This document shows, one piece after another, positions 1 to 8,142 of a stretch of 12,566 bases of DNA (the first letter of the stretch is position 1; each line of letters starts with the position of its first letter). Made by a program: the position numbers and the translations under genes. Origin of the DNA: CALCKU01 sp964571595. Lineage in GTDB: Bacteria; Pseudomonadota; Alphaproteobacteria; Caulobacterales; Maricaulaceae. The stretch is from assembly GCA_964571595.1 (NCBI GenBank), contig CAZNCJ010000066.1, forward strand, positions 1 to 12,566, given 5' to 3'. The notes beneath the pieces were generated by a model. It was given only the letters and a program-made list of their open reading frames with translations. It had not been told where the DNA came from and did not search any database.

Positions 1-122
1 AATTGCTGATCTGTCCCGACCTCCATAAATGTGAGAGGCAGCATGAAATCCTGCTCTTTGGGCGTGTTCTCCTTGAACCAGGCCTGTGCGTCTCGGGTAA
101 ACTCTTTCAACTCAGCCGTCAT
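1..122 (-). CDS. Acyl-CoA dehydrogenase family protein, N-terminal fragment (continues off left edge)
   Basis: Only the first 40 codons are in the window. The ATG is the complement of 120-122 and is preceded on the minus strand by a purine-rich ribosome-binding stretch (AAAGAGAG, around 127-134). The fragment contains an amphipathic opening (EFTRDAQAWFKENTP) followed by LPLTFMEVGTDQQ. From family knowledge this resembles the N-terminal alpha-helical domain of acyl-CoA dehydrogenases that begin F..E.R.WL..N.P and continue with an SFMEVGT-like segment. It lies 29 bases downstream of the TetR gene in the same direction, so the two are probably co-transcribed. Such enzymes oxidise acyl-CoA to 2-enoyl-CoA using FAD. 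In this context it could supply the unsaturated substrate for the carboxylase encoded divergently. No catalytic or FAD-binding residues are visible in the fragment, so the family call rests on the N-terminus only. Confidence 0.6.
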   Translation of the reverse strand, partial: MTAELKEFTRDAQAWFKENTPKEQDFMLPLTFMEVGTDQQ

Positions 123-151
123 CTTACTCTCTTTTTCATGCTCTATTATGA

Positions 152-883
152 TTATCCTTCCTGATCATCCAAGGCCGCCTCTATACGGTTCGCCGCTTTT
201 TCTAGTCGCTTTACAAGTCCCGGAAAATTACCCGCGGATGATTGAGCGGTTGGCTGTATATCCGAACAGAGCTTATTGACGAGCGCTTGGGTGAATTGCG
301 CCTGATCTTCGAGACGCGATTTCACCATAATGGTCTTGGCAGCGTAATCCAGCGACCCAAAAAACATGTCCCGTAATATCCATAAGTCTATATCATCCGA
401 TAATTCCCCGACACGACGCCCATCCTTCACAATACGGTCAAATATAGAGACATAGGATTTGTTAAGCTCGAATAATCCGCTGGAGCCATAACCCTCAAAC
501 GTCGTCATAAAGACGGGGGTTAGTTCTAAAATTTGCCATTCATCAATGATACGCGACAAATGATGAGAAGCCAGAAACTCCAATTTCTCTCGCGTTGTTT
601 CACAACTATCCACACCGTTCTGGGCGCTTTGCATAAGACGGCCGTAAAAATCTTCTACGACTTTGCGCGCTAAGGCCTCCTTATTTTCAAAATAAATATA
701 GACCGTGCCATTTGCGACTCCGGCCTTTAGAGCTATCTGCGCCATAGTGGTTTTGAAAAAACCTTTTTCCGTGAAAATATGACGCGCGGCCGCAATAATC
801 GCCTCTTCCTTTTTCTCGACGCGCTGGCGGCGGGTCTGCCCTCGCCCCCCTGTTTCAGCTCTATCTCTTGCATCTAATGACAT
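152..883 (-). CDS. TetR/AcrR-family transcriptional regulator
   Basis: This 243-aa protein has a typical TetR N-terminal DNA-binding domain. The segment at about residues 27-73 (AIIAAARHIFTEKGF, then TTMAQIALKAGVANGTVYIYF, then NKEAL) carries the helix-turn-helix. The remaining residues, about 80-220, form the variable ligand-binding and dimerisation part. The start is supported by a GAGG at 892-895 on the complement, about 8 bases before the ATG. The gene is divergent from the AtuA-led operon and precedes an acyl-CoA dehydrogenase fragment in its own direction. The palindrome at 939-959 lies between the two divergent genes, and a near-identical copy lies before the dehydrogenase at 10395-11543. 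The simplest model is a local repressor of both units that also controls itself and responds to an acyl-CoA or terpenoid intermediate. By role it would be equivalent to AtuR of pseudomonads. Orthology to AtuR is not established, and the ligand is unknown. Confidence 0.9.
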   Translation of the reverse strand: MSLDARDRAETGGRGQTRRQRVEKKEEAIIAAARHIFTEKGFFKTTMAQIALKAGVANGTVYIYFENKEALARKVVEDFYGRLMQSAQNGVDSCETTREKLEFLASHHLSRIIDEWQILELTPVFMTTFEGYGSSGLFELNKSYVSIFDRIVKDGRRVGELSDDIDLWILRDMFFGSLDYAAKTIMVKSRLEDQAQFTQALVNKLCSDIQPTAQSSAGNFPGLVKRLEKAANRIEAALDDQEG

Positions 884-928
884 GGATTACGCCTCAATCT
901 GGTGGAGCTATCTGAGGCTCCCAAAGGC

Positions 929-957
929 TTGACATTTATAAAATGAAGATTATTCAT
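929..957 (+). promoter_or_regulatory. Candidate sigma-70-type promoter of the AtuA-led operon, with a divergent -10 for the TetR gene
   Basis: A perfect TTGACA -35 hexamer is at 929-934. The matching -10 would fall around 951-957, where only weak candidates (TATTCA/TTCATA) exist inside the palindrome at 939-959. On the opposite strand, TATAAA (complement of 935-940) is a good -10 candidate for the TetR gene. Both promoters would therefore be occluded by a protein bound to the palindrome, which fits repression and autoregulation. The -35 is seen directly. The pairing with a -10 is inference. Confidence 0.5.
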
Positions 958-959
958 AT
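939..959. promoter_or_regulatory. Probable TetR operator, site 1
   Basis: The sequence is TAAAATGAA, then five bases GATTA, then TTCATAT. The core ATGAA-N5-TTCAT (943-957) has perfect 5-bp arms, and the arms extend to 6 of 7 matches if the central bases are included. It sits between the divergent TetR gene and the AtuA-led operon and overlaps candidate promoter elements for both. Nineteen of its 21 positions recur at 11561-11581, upstream of the acyl-CoA dehydrogenase. I saw no third copy in the other intergenic gaps. Binding by the adjacent TetR protein is inferred from position and symmetry. Confidence 0.7.
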
Positions 960-1035
960 TTAGTGAGTTAAATTCAATTTGATAAATTTGTCAAGACAGG
1001 CCTGCGCAGATAGGCCAATGCAAAAACCTTTTAAA

Positions 1036-1039
1036 AAGG
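1036..1039 (+). promoter_or_regulatory. Ribosome binding site that favours the ATG at 1045
   Basis: AAGG at the end of an A-rich run lies 5 bases before the ATG at 1045. The in-frame alternatives (TTG at 979, TTG at 988, ATG at 1018) have no comparable site. The 1045 start places the conserved RIGGASG motif within the first 20 residues, as is usual for the family. Confidence 0.5.
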
Positions 1040-1044
1040 CCCTT

Positions 1045-2880
1045 ATGCCTTCTGATGTGAGTGGAAAAATAATTAGAATTGGCGGCGCCTCTGGGTATTG
1101 GGGTGAGAGCGCTATGGCAACTCCCCAGCTCCTGACAGGCGCTAAACTTGATTATCTCGTCTATGATTATCTCGCGGAAATCACCATGTCGATTATGGCG
1201 CGCGCCAAAGCCAAAGACCCAACTAAAGGTTATGCGACAGATTTTGTTGAAACTGTCATGCGCGACAATCTCGAGGCGATTGCGACATCAGGGGTTAAAA
1301 TTATTTCGAATGCAGGCGGGGTAAACCCCACGGCTTGCGGTGAAAAAATACGGGCTATGATCGCGCAAAAAGGTCTGGATTTGAAAGTCGCCATCATTAC
1401 GGGTGATGACATAGTTTCGCGCAAATCAGAAATAGTCGCCAGCAAAGCCGTAGATATGTTCTCGCGCGCGCCTATGCCGGAGGCCGACAAAATCATGAGC
1501 GCTAACCTCTATCTCGGGGCCTTTCCGATTGCCGCAGCCTTGGAACACGGCGCAGATATCATCATCACAGGGCGCTGTGTGGACAGTGCGGTTTCGTTAG
1601 GGGCTTGTATTTACGAATTTGGATGGGGCGCAAATGATTGGGATCTCTTGGCCAGCGGCTCTCTGGCTGGGCATATATTAGAATGCGGCCCGCAAGCCAC
1701 AGGCGGCAATTATACCGATTGGCAAGAGGCGGGTGATATTAGCAAGATTGGCTACCCCATTGCGGAGATTTCAGCTGACGGCAGCTTTGTTACCACCAAG
1801 CCAGACGGCACAGGTGGATGTGTGACAATCGGCACTGTCAGCGAGCAAATGCTTTACGAAATAGGCGACCCACAAGCCTATATGCTCCCTGATGTTATCT
1901 GTGATTTCTCTGATGTTACCATCACGCAGATCGCAAAAGACCGCGTAAAAATATCTCCCGCCAAAGGTCGCCCCGCCCCCAATAGCTATAAGACATGCCT
2001 GACCTATAGAGACGGATTTCGCGCGGGCAGTTATGCCACATTTTACGGCGTAGACGCTCGCCTAAAAGCTGAAAAATTTTCCAAAGCCACGCTTGAGAGG
2101 GCTTCACAAACACTGCGCCGTTATAATCTCGGTCCGTTTAGCGAAACCAGTCAGGAAATCATTGGCGGCGGCTCGCAAATGGGCGGAGCGGGGGATGCAG
2201 ACGGGACAAATCCATATGAAGTGATTTTAAAACTCGCCGTTAAACATCCAGAGATGGCTGCCACAGGCATATTCCTAAAAGAAATGGCGGGGATGGGACT
2301 GGCGACACCACCCGGCCTATCTGGCTTTACAGGGGTGCGCGGCAAGCCCTCTCCTGTTGTGCGCCTTATATCTTATCTCACGCCTAAAACTGGCATTAAG
2401 ATCACGATTGATATATCGGGTAAGAAATTTGATTTCCAAGACGCTGCGCCGCCAAACCCAGCTTCTATAAATACACCCGCATCTGTAAATCTCCTAGACC
2501 TCGCAGCACAAGTCAGCGAAACGAATGACATGGCAAATATGCCTTTGATAAAACTGGCATGGGGGCGTTCTGGTGATAAGGGCAATAAAGCCAATATTGG
2601 CATTATCGCGCGCAAGCCGGAATTTCTGCCTTATATTGCCAAAAGCTTAAGCCCAGACTTTATAGCCCAGACTTACGCGCATTTTTTAGAGCCTGACGAA
2701 ACTACTCAAATCCATGTCTATGTCTTACCAGGCGCACATGCCTTAAATATTTTAATAGATGATATTTTAGGCGGGGGCGGCGCGGCCAGCCTTCGAAATG
2801 ACGCGCAAGGCAAAGGCTATGCCCAGATCATGCTGGCGCAAAATATAAAAATCCCCCGCGCAATGGTGAAAGATTTATAA
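1045..2880 (+). CDS. atuA: AtuA-like protein (acyclic terpene utilisation AtuA family, DUF1446)
   Basis: The protein is 611 aa from the preferred ATG. The reading frame is open upstream to a TTG at 979, which would give 633 aa. Residues 9-22 (IIRIGGASGYWGES) and 176-182 (GRCVDSA) are hallmarks of the DUF1446 domain, which spans about 1-450. A smaller C-terminal AtuA-like domain follows, with WGRSGDKGNKANIG at about 506-519 and a glycine-rich DDILGGGGAASLR near the end. The protein is predicted to be cytosolic. In Pseudomonas the atuA gene heads the citronellol/geraniol catabolic operon. Its product is suspected to act on the hydroxylated carboxy-acyl-CoA late in the pathway (a lyase role has been proposed), but the reaction is not firmly established. 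The stop codon shares a base with the next start (TAATG), indicating translational coupling to the carboxylase beta subunit. The family call is secure, but the substrate is inferred. Confidence 0.9.
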   Translation: MPSDVSGKIIRIGGASGYWGESAMATPQLLTGAKLDYLVYDYLAEITMSIMARAKAKDPTKGYATDFVETVMRDNLEAIATSGVKIISNAGGVNPTACGEKIRAMIAQKGLDLKVAIITGDDIVSRKSEIVASKAVDMFSRAPMPEADKIMSANLYLGAFPIAAALEHGADIIITGRCVDSAVSLGACIYEFGWGANDWDLLASGSLAGHILECGPQATGGNYTDWQEAGDISKIGYPIAEISADGSFVTTKPDGTGGCVTIGTVSEQMLYEIGDPQAYMLPDVICDFSDVTITQIAKDRVKISPAKGRPAPNSYKTCLTYRDGFRAGSYATFYGVDARLKAEKFSKATLERASQTLRRYNLGPFSETSQEIIGGGSQMGGAGDADGTNPYEVILKLAVKHPEMAATGIFLKEMAGMGLATPPGLSGFTGVRGKPSPVVRLISYLTPKTGIKITIDISGKKFDFQDAAPPNPASINTPASVNLLDLAAQVSETNDMANMPLIKLAWGRSGDKGNKANIGIIARKPEFLPYIAKSLSPDFIAQTYAHFLEPDETTQIHVYVLPGAHALNILIDDILGGGGAASLRNDAQGKGYAQIMLAQNIKIPRAMVKDL

Positions 2881-4502
2881 TGCCCGTTTTTAAATCTAAA
2901 ATCATCCCCACCTCGTCAGCTTTTCAAGAGCGACGCAAAGATATGCTAGGCCTTATCGAAAAGCTCGAAACTCTCAATGCCAAAGCGCCAGCCTTATCGG
3001 CCAGTAAAAAATCCCGCTTTGAGAAACGTGGTCAACTCCTGCCGCGCGAAAGGCTTGGCCGTTTGCTTGACCCCGGCCTGCCCTATCTTGAAATTGGCAA
3101 TTTGGCCGGGTATTTGCTCGATAGTTCTGATCCGGAAAAGTCTATCCCCGGTAGTTCTATTATGGCGGGCATTGGTTATATTCAAGGCACGCGCTGCGCG
3201 ATTGTAACCGATGATAGCGGCATTAAAGCGGGCGCTCTAACCACGGGGGGCGGATACCGTTTACAACGCGCCCAAGAAATTGCCCTCAAACAAAACCTGC
3301 CTTTTATTCATCTGGTCGAAAGCGCGGGCGGCGACCTTATGAATTATACGGTTGAAGGCTTTATCAATGGCGGGACTCTGTTTGCCAATTTAGCACGTCT
3401 GTCTAAAAAAGGCCTACCCGTTGTCTCTATATTACACGGCTCCTCAACAGCGGGCGGAGCCTATATGCCGGGCCTTTCAGATTATGTCATCGGCGTGAAA
3501 GGCGGCGGTAAAGCCTTTCTGGCTGGCCCGCCCCTCTTAAAAGCTGCAACGGGTGAGATTGCGACAGCAGAAGAGCTTGGCGGTGCGGAAATGCACGCTA
3601 CGAAGTCCGGTCTTGTTGAATATCTCGCCCAGAATGACGGCGAGGCCGTGCTCATGGCGCGTGAAGTTATTGACCGGATTGCGTGGAATGAGCGCTGCGA
3701 CAAACCCCATAAACGCCCTTATAAAGAACCGATTTACGCCGCAGACGAGATAGCCGGTATTGTACCGGTAAATTACCGCATACCTTACGAAGTGCGCGAG
3801 GTGATTGCGCGTATAGTCGACGGTTCTGATTTTTCTGATTTCAAGCCGGGTTACGGCGTGAGTACAGTGTGCGTGCAAGCTGAAATACACGGTTATAAAT
3901 GCGGGATTATTTCAAATAACGGGCCGATCGATCCTGACGGGGCGACAAAAGTCACCCAATTTATCCAGCTTATGGACCAAGCCGACACACCTTTGATTTT
4001 CTTGCAAAATACGACGGGTTATATGGTCGGGAAAGCCTATGAACAGGCGGGCATGATCAAGCACGGCTCTAAAATGATACAGGCCGTCACGAATACATCT
4101 GTACCGCGCCTTACCCTTATGATCGGGGCCAGTTTCGGGGCCGGAAATTACGGCATGTGCGGGCGGGGTTATGATCCTGATTTTTGCCTGACATGGCCGA
4201 ATGCCGCCACAGGCGTTATGGGCGGGGAGCAGGCTGCCACAGTTATGGAAATTGTCGCAGACGCCCAAGCGGCCCGCACGGGACGCAAAGTTCCCAAAGA
4301 TATTGCAAAAGCGCAAAGACAAACCTTAACCGAAATTTTCGATAGCCAGTCCAGCGCTTTTTACACTTCGGGGCATTGTCTCGATGACGGTATGATAGAC
4401 CCCAGAGATAGCCGTAATACTCTTGGCTTTTTGCTTGCCACCGTCTGGGAGGCCCGTAACCGCCGTGTAAAAGAAAACAGCTTTGGTATAGCGAGGCCCT
4501 AA
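2880..4502 (+). CDS. atuC: Acyl-CoA carboxylase carboxyltransferase (beta) subunit, geranyl-CoA/methylcrotonyl-CoA type
   Basis: This 540-aa protein matches the usual length of geranyl- and methylcrotonyl-CoA carboxylase beta subunits. It has the two crotonase-fold halves of the carboxyltransferase. The N half includes VESAGG (about 146-151) and SSTAGGAYMPGLSDY (about 188-202), the acyl-CoA side. The C half includes GASFGAGNYGMCGRGYDP (416 onward) and VMGGEQAA, the biotin side. It transfers the carboxyl group from carboxybiotin to the gamma-methyl of a 3-methyl-2-enoyl-CoA. By manual alignment, Gly164 in FINGGTLF occupies the position of a Phe (FGRIF) in methylcrotonyl-CoA carboxylases. As I recall the structural literature, Gly at this position marks enzymes that accept the longer geranyl-CoA. 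The gene overlaps AtuA and the hydratase by one base on either side (TAATG twice), and the alpha subunit is encoded two genes downstream. It could alternatively serve another branched acyl-CoA. Confidence 0.88.
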   Translation: MPVFKSKIIPTSSAFQERRKDMLGLIEKLETLNAKAPALSASKKSRFEKRGQLLPRERLGRLLDPGLPYLEIGNLAGYLLDSSDPEKSIPGSSIMAGIGYIQGTRCAIVTDDSGIKAGALTTGGGYRLQRAQEIALKQNLPFIHLVESAGGDLMNYTVEGFINGGTLFANLARLSKKGLPVVSILHGSSTAGGAYMPGLSDYVIGVKGGGKAFLAGPPLLKAATGEIATAEELGGAEMHATKSGLVEYLAQNDGEAVLMAREVIDRIAWNERCDKPHKRPYKEPIYAADEIAGIVPVNYRIPYEVREVIARIVDGSDFSDFKPGYGVSTVCVQAEIHGYKCGIISNNGPIDPDGATKVTQFIQLMDQADTPLIFLQNTTGYMVGKAYEQAGMIKHGSKMIQAVTNTSVPRLTLMIGASFGAGNYGMCGRGYDPDFCLTWPNAATGVMGGEQAATVMEIVADAQAARTGRKVPKDIAKAQRQTLTEIFDSQSSAFYTSGHCLDDGMIDPRDSRNTLGFLLATVWEARNRRVKENSFGIARP

Positions 4503-5314
4503 TGCGCACTTTACCCAAAACCGAAAAACTCGATCTTGAACGCTCTGGCGCTTGGCTAACCATCTGGTTTAACTCGCCTGAGAACCGCAATGCACTATCG
4601 ACCCAACTCACATCTGAATTGACAAAAACGCTAGAACTGGTCAAAACGGATAAAACCATTCGCGGCATTACGCTGCGCGGACGCGGCGGAGTGTTTTGTG
4701 CCGGCGGGGATTTAAAAAGTTTTAGCGCGGGGCAAAATGCTGCGGGAGATGCGCGGGACGATTTTGTCAAAATGAACCGCGGGGCTGGCGATCTGTTTGA
4801 TCTGGTTATGTCTATGCCCCAGCTTGTTATAGCCTTAGTTGAAGGGGCTGCGATTGCGGGCGGTCTGGGTTTGATGTGTTGCGCCGATATTATCGCCGTG
4901 ACTGAAAACGCGAAATTTTCTCTCACAGAAACTATGATCGGGATAGCGCCTGCGCAAATCGCTCCTATCATTGTTGCTCGTGTCGGATTGCCAAAAGCGC
5001 GCCGCCTCATGCTCACAGGGACACGGTTTACCGGTTCTAAAACATTAGAATACGGCTTATCGGATTATGTTGTGGCTGATGTTGCAGGTTTGGAGAAAAT
5101 CGAAGCGGAGATCCAGACAGGCCTAATGAAATGCGCACCCGGCGCTATCGGTATTACCAAGGAAATTTTAATGGCGACCCCATATCTGGACCGAGAGGCC
5201 CAAAAGGATTTTGCCGCGCAAAAGTTTACGGATTGCATTACCTCGGAAGAAGGTCGAGAGGGCATAGCCAGCTTCCTTGAAAAACGAAAACCCAAATGGG
5301 CCCCCGACTCGTGA
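4502..5314 (+). CDS. atuE: Enoyl-CoA hydratase/isomerase family protein, glutaconyl-CoA hydratase-like
   Basis: This 270-aa crotonase-superfamily protein has the oxyanion-hole segment FCAGGDL at 65-71 and a second segment, AAIAGGLGLMCCADI, at about 116-130. Glu143 in SLTETMIGIAPAQIAP corresponds to the second catalytic Glu of classical hydratases. The first catalytic Glu (in the rat enzyme's GGGCEL motif) is replaced here in GGLGL. That replacement, and the LSE..IG.APA pattern, are shared as far as I recall with methylglutaconyl-CoA and isohexenylglutaconyl-CoA hydratases rather than short-chain enoyl-CoA hydratases. It sits between the two carboxylase subunit genes, starting in a TAATG overlap and ending 19 bases inside the alpha subunit frame. 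The expected job is hydration of the carboxylated 2-enoyl-CoA made by AtuC/AtuF. The exact substrate is inferred from context. Confidence 0.85.
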   Translation: MRTLPKTEKLDLERSGAWLTIWFNSPENRNALSTQLTSELTKTLELVKTDKTIRGITLRGRGGVFCAGGDLKSFSAGQNAAGDARDDFVKMNRGAGDLFDLVMSMPQLVIALVEGAAIAGGLGLMCCADIIAVTENAKFSLTETMIGIAPAQIAPIIVARVGLPKARRLMLTGTRFTGSKTLEYGLSDYVVADVAGLEKIEAEIQTGLMKCAPGAIGITKEILMATPYLDREAQKDFAAQKFTDCITSEEGREGIASFLEKRKPKWAPDS

Positions 5315-7338
5315 GCGCCCGTTCGCCATATAGAGCTTTCTCAAGCATTTTAATTGCCAATCGCGGAGAGATTGCCTGCCGGATTATCCGCACGGCACGC
5401 AAAATGGGGTTGAAAACTATCGCCGTATTCTCAGAAGCAGATAAGCAGGCTCTCCATGCTAAAATGGCAGATCAGGCCTATCCTATCGGCCCGTCATCCG
5501 TTGAGCAGAGCTATCTGAATATTCAAAACATCCTCAAGGCCGCCAAAGAAAGCGGGGCGCAAGCCATCCATCCCGGTTATGGGTTCTTATCTGAAAACGC
5601 CGAATTTGCCCGCGCCTGTAACAAAGCCGGGATCGTCTTTATTGGCCCGTCAGCTGAGGCGATTTCACTCATGGGCGATAAGGCCAAGGCCAAGCGCCGC
5701 ATGATAAAAGCTGGCGTGCCGTGTATTGCCGGTTATCAGGGCAAAGCTCAGGATGATAAAACTCTTATCAGCGAGGCCAAGAAAATCGGCTTTCCGGTCA
5801 TGGTCAAAGCCGCAGCAGGCGGTGGGGGGCGCGGTATGCGCCGCGTTAGAACGGCCAAAGATTTACCCAGCGCCATTAGCTCGGCACGTTCTGAGGCCAA
5901 AACCGCCTTTGGCTCGGACACGCTCATTCTCGAGCAGGCCTTAATTGAACCGCGCCATGTTGAAATACAGATTTTTGCCGATAGTGCAGGTCAAACAATA
6001 CATCTGGGGGAACGCGATTGTTCTGTCCAACGCCGTCACCAGAAAGTCCTCGAAGAAGCCCCCTGCCCGGTCATGGATGAAAAATTGCGAACTGATATGG
6101 GCGCAAGCGCAGTCAAGGCCGCCAAGGATATTGGCTATGTCGGGGCGGGTACGGTTGAATTTATGCTGGATAATTCTGGGGCTTATTATTTTCTGGAAAT
6201 GAATACGCGCTTACAGGTCGAACATCCTGTCACAGAAATGGTAACTGGATTAGACCTTGTGGCGCTGCAAATCCAAATCGCGCAAGGCCAAGCCTTAGCT
6301 CTGAACCAAAAAGATGTAAAACTGGACGGTCACGCGATTGAAGCCCGCCTTTACGCCGAAGACCCTGCTAATCAATTCCTGCCTTCAACGGGCAAGATTG
6401 ATGTGTGGCAAGCTCCGGATAGCGACCATGTCCGCATCGATAGCGGGATCGAGACAGGCACCGAAATTTCGCATTTTTACGATCCGATGATTGCGAAAGT
6501 CATCGCCAAAGGCGAAACGCGCGAGGCGGCAAGATTGCATTTAATATCAGCCTTAAAAGAGCTGCAATTATGCGGTGTGACAAGCAATCGGGAATTCCTG
6601 ATTAAAGCCCTCGAGCATGAAGTCTTTATCCAAGGCGAGGCCAGCACCGCATTCATTGATCAAAACTTCCCACCAGAGCAGCTCTCACGCACGCCACTTG
6701 ATACACAGACGGCCAGTATGGCTGCGCTACTACAATTTGAAACTGCCCGCGACCAAGCCTTACAAAACGGGATTGATGTCGCCTGCAAGCTGATTAATTG
6801 GCATAGTGCCAGCCCCGTTGCGAGGCCTCTCATTTACGAGGGCATAGACGCCCCCTTACCCCTTCGTCTCACACCCTTATCAGAGGGAACATATCTGGCC
6901 GAATTTGAGGCGGAGGGTAAAGCATCCGAACCGATAGAGCTAAAGCTCATATCCCGCAGCTTTTCGCGGGCAATCATAGAAATTGACACGACGAAATATA
7001 AGCTGAGCTATTTTATCAAAGATAAAAGCCATATCGGCATCTCCATTGACGGGAGGGATTTCAACTTAACTAATCAGGTCACCCAATTTGAGGATGCTGC
7101 CCAAAATATCGGGGCGGGTGACATCATCGCCCCCATGCACGGGGCCATTAAAGACGTCTTTGTCAAACCGGGTGATAAAGTCAAAAAAGGTCAGAGATTA
7201 GCCGTTCTGGAAGCCATGAAAATGCAGCATGATATTCTAGCTGAAATTGCCGGCAAGATTACACAGCTCCATATTAAAAACGGGCAACAAGTCTCTGCTG
7301 AAAGCCTGATGATAGAGATCGAAAACATAGACGGATAA
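5296..7338 (+). CDS. atuF: Acyl-CoA carboxylase biotin carboxylase/BCCP (alpha) subunit, geranyl-CoA/methylcrotonyl-CoA type
   Basis: This 680-aa protein is in the usual range for alpha subunits of this carboxylase class. The biotin carboxylase part begins at ILIANRGEIACRI (about 18-30). It carries the ATP-grasp glycine-rich loop KAAAGGGGRGMR at 171-182 and the catalytic/ATP-binding stretch EMNTRLQVEHPVTE at 301-314. After a linker region, the C-terminal biotinyl domain contains EAMKM with the biotin acceptor Lys642. It carboxylates its own biotin using ATP and bicarbonate and hands the carboxyl to the AtuC-type subunit. The ATG at 5296 lies inside the hydratase gene. A GTG at 5311 giving a GTGA overlap is a realistic alternative start, and neither has a strong ribosome-binding site. 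The next gene follows after 4 bases. The enzyme class is certain, and geranyl-CoA specificity is inferred from the partner subunit and AtuA. Confidence 0.92.
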   Translation: MGPRLVSARSPYRAFSSILIANRGEIACRIIRTARKMGLKTIAVFSEADKQALHAKMADQAYPIGPSSVEQSYLNIQNILKAAKESGAQAIHPGYGFLSENAEFARACNKAGIVFIGPSAEAISLMGDKAKAKRRMIKAGVPCIAGYQGKAQDDKTLISEAKKIGFPVMVKAAAGGGGRGMRRVRTAKDLPSAISSARSEAKTAFGSDTLILEQALIEPRHVEIQIFADSAGQTIHLGERDCSVQRRHQKVLEEAPCPVMDEKLRTDMGASAVKAAKDIGYVGAGTVEFMLDNSGAYYFLEMNTRLQVEHPVTEMVTGLDLVALQIQIAQGQALALNQKDVKLDGHAIEARLYAEDPANQFLPSTGKIDVWQAPDSDHVRIDSGIETGTEISHFYDPMIAKVIAKGETREAARLHLISALKELQLCGVTSNREFLIKALEHEVFIQGEASTAFIDQNFPPEQLSRTPLDTQTASMAALLQFETARDQALQNGIDVACKLINWHSASPVARPLIYEGIDAPLPLRLTPLSEGTYLAEFEAEGKASEPIELKLISRSFSRAIIEIDTTKYKLSYFIKDKSHIGISIDGRDFNLTNQVTQFEDAAQNIGAGDIIAPMHGAIKDVFVKPGDKVKKGQRLAVLEAMKMQHDILAEIAGKITQLHIKNGQQVSAESLMIEIENIDG

Positions 7339-7342
7339 GACG

Positions 7343-8137
7343 ATGATTGAAGCTACACATTTTCTTGAAGAATGCGATAACATTGCCGCATTGCTCACAT
7401 CCTTATCGCCCGAAGATTTTACACAAGAGACTTTGTTTAAGAACTGGACGATTGGCGACATTGTCGGCCATCTCCATCTTTGGAATATCGCCGCCGATCT
7501 TACCTTATCAGAGCCTGAAAAATTTGATGACTTTGTAAGCTTTGCCATGGGCCGGCTCATGGCGGGCGGGACGCATAAAGAGCTCCAAAATGCCTATTTC
7601 AAAGACAAATCAGATTACGAAATTTATAAAGATTGGCTGGCTTATTATCCTGATATGAGCACGCGTTTTAAGGCTGCCAAACCCAAGGACCGTGTGAAAT
7701 GGGCTGGCCCGGATATGTCGGTACGATCTTGTATCATCGCAAGGCAAATGGAGCATTGGTCTCACGCCCAAGCCATATTTGACGTGCTAGGCCAAGACCG
7801 GGCACATGGCGCGCGGCTTAAAAATGTCGCCCATATCGGTGTGACGACTTATTCTTGGTCATTTAAAGTGCACAATATGGAGCCAATTTTACCCAAACCC
7901 TATGTACATCTGAAAGCGCCTGACGGCACGGTCTGGGAGTGGAATACGCCCCAAGACGATAACCGCATTGACGGCGACGCCCATGAGTTTTGCCAGGTCG
8001 TCACCCAATGTCGCAATATTGGCGATACAAAAATAGTAACCAAAGGCGAGGCGGCTAAAACATGGATGAAAATCGCGCAATGTTTTGCGGGCGGAGCCGA
8101 AACACCGCCAGCAAAGGGGCAACGTAGAAAAGCCTGA
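7343..8137 (+). CDS. TIGR03084-family metal-binding protein (DinB/mycothiol-dependent maleylpyruvate isomerase-like fold)
   Basis: This 264-aa protein resembles the TIGR03084 family over its whole length. It has an N-terminal helical bundle with NWTIGDIVGHLHLWN (34-48). The central segment WAGPDMSVRSCIIARQMEHW starts at about 120, followed by SHAQ. The C-terminal part has NVAHIGVTTYSWSF and later AKTWMKIAQCFAG. His43, Glu137 and His141 (E-x3-H) match the spacing of the metal ligands of mycothiol-dependent maleylpyruvate isomerase, so a bound divalent metal is likely. The enzymatic reaction of the family is unknown to me. It follows the biotin carboxylase gene by 4 bases and is therefore part of the operon. 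No signal peptide or membrane segment is visible. A thiol-dependent isomerase or a hydrolase acting on a pathway intermediate is possible but speculative. Confidence 0.82.
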   Translation: MIEATHFLEECDNIAALLTSLSPEDFTQETLFKNWTIGDIVGHLHLWNIAADLTLSEPEKFDDFVSFAMGRLMAGGTHKELQNAYFKDKSDYEIYKDWLAYYPDMSTRFKAAKPKDRVKWAGPDMSVRSCIIARQMEHWSHAQAIFDVLGQDRAHGARLKNVAHIGVTTYSWSFKVHNMEPILPKPYVHLKAPDGTVWEWNTPQDDNRIDGDAHEFCQVVTQCRNIGDTKIVTKGEAAKTWMKIAQCFAGGAETPPAKGQRRKA

Positions 8138-8142
8138 GACTT

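Noticed and set aside
31..279. Plus-strand open frame of 82 codons across the TetR/acyl-CoA dehydrogenase junction
   Set aside because: It overlaps two convincing minus-strand genes and has no recognisable product or ribosome-binding site.
3537..4322. Two further minus-strand open frames within the carboxyltransferase gene
   Set aside because: They are His/Arg/Cys-rich with no family features and lie fully inside a conserved coding gene on the other strand.
4243..5016. Long minus-strand open frame (257 codons) opposite the carboxylase/hydratase junction
   Set aside because: It is antisense to two well-supported conserved genes, has low-complexity Ser/Arg/Pro-rich composition and shows no recognisable domain. 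It is a codon-bias shadow.
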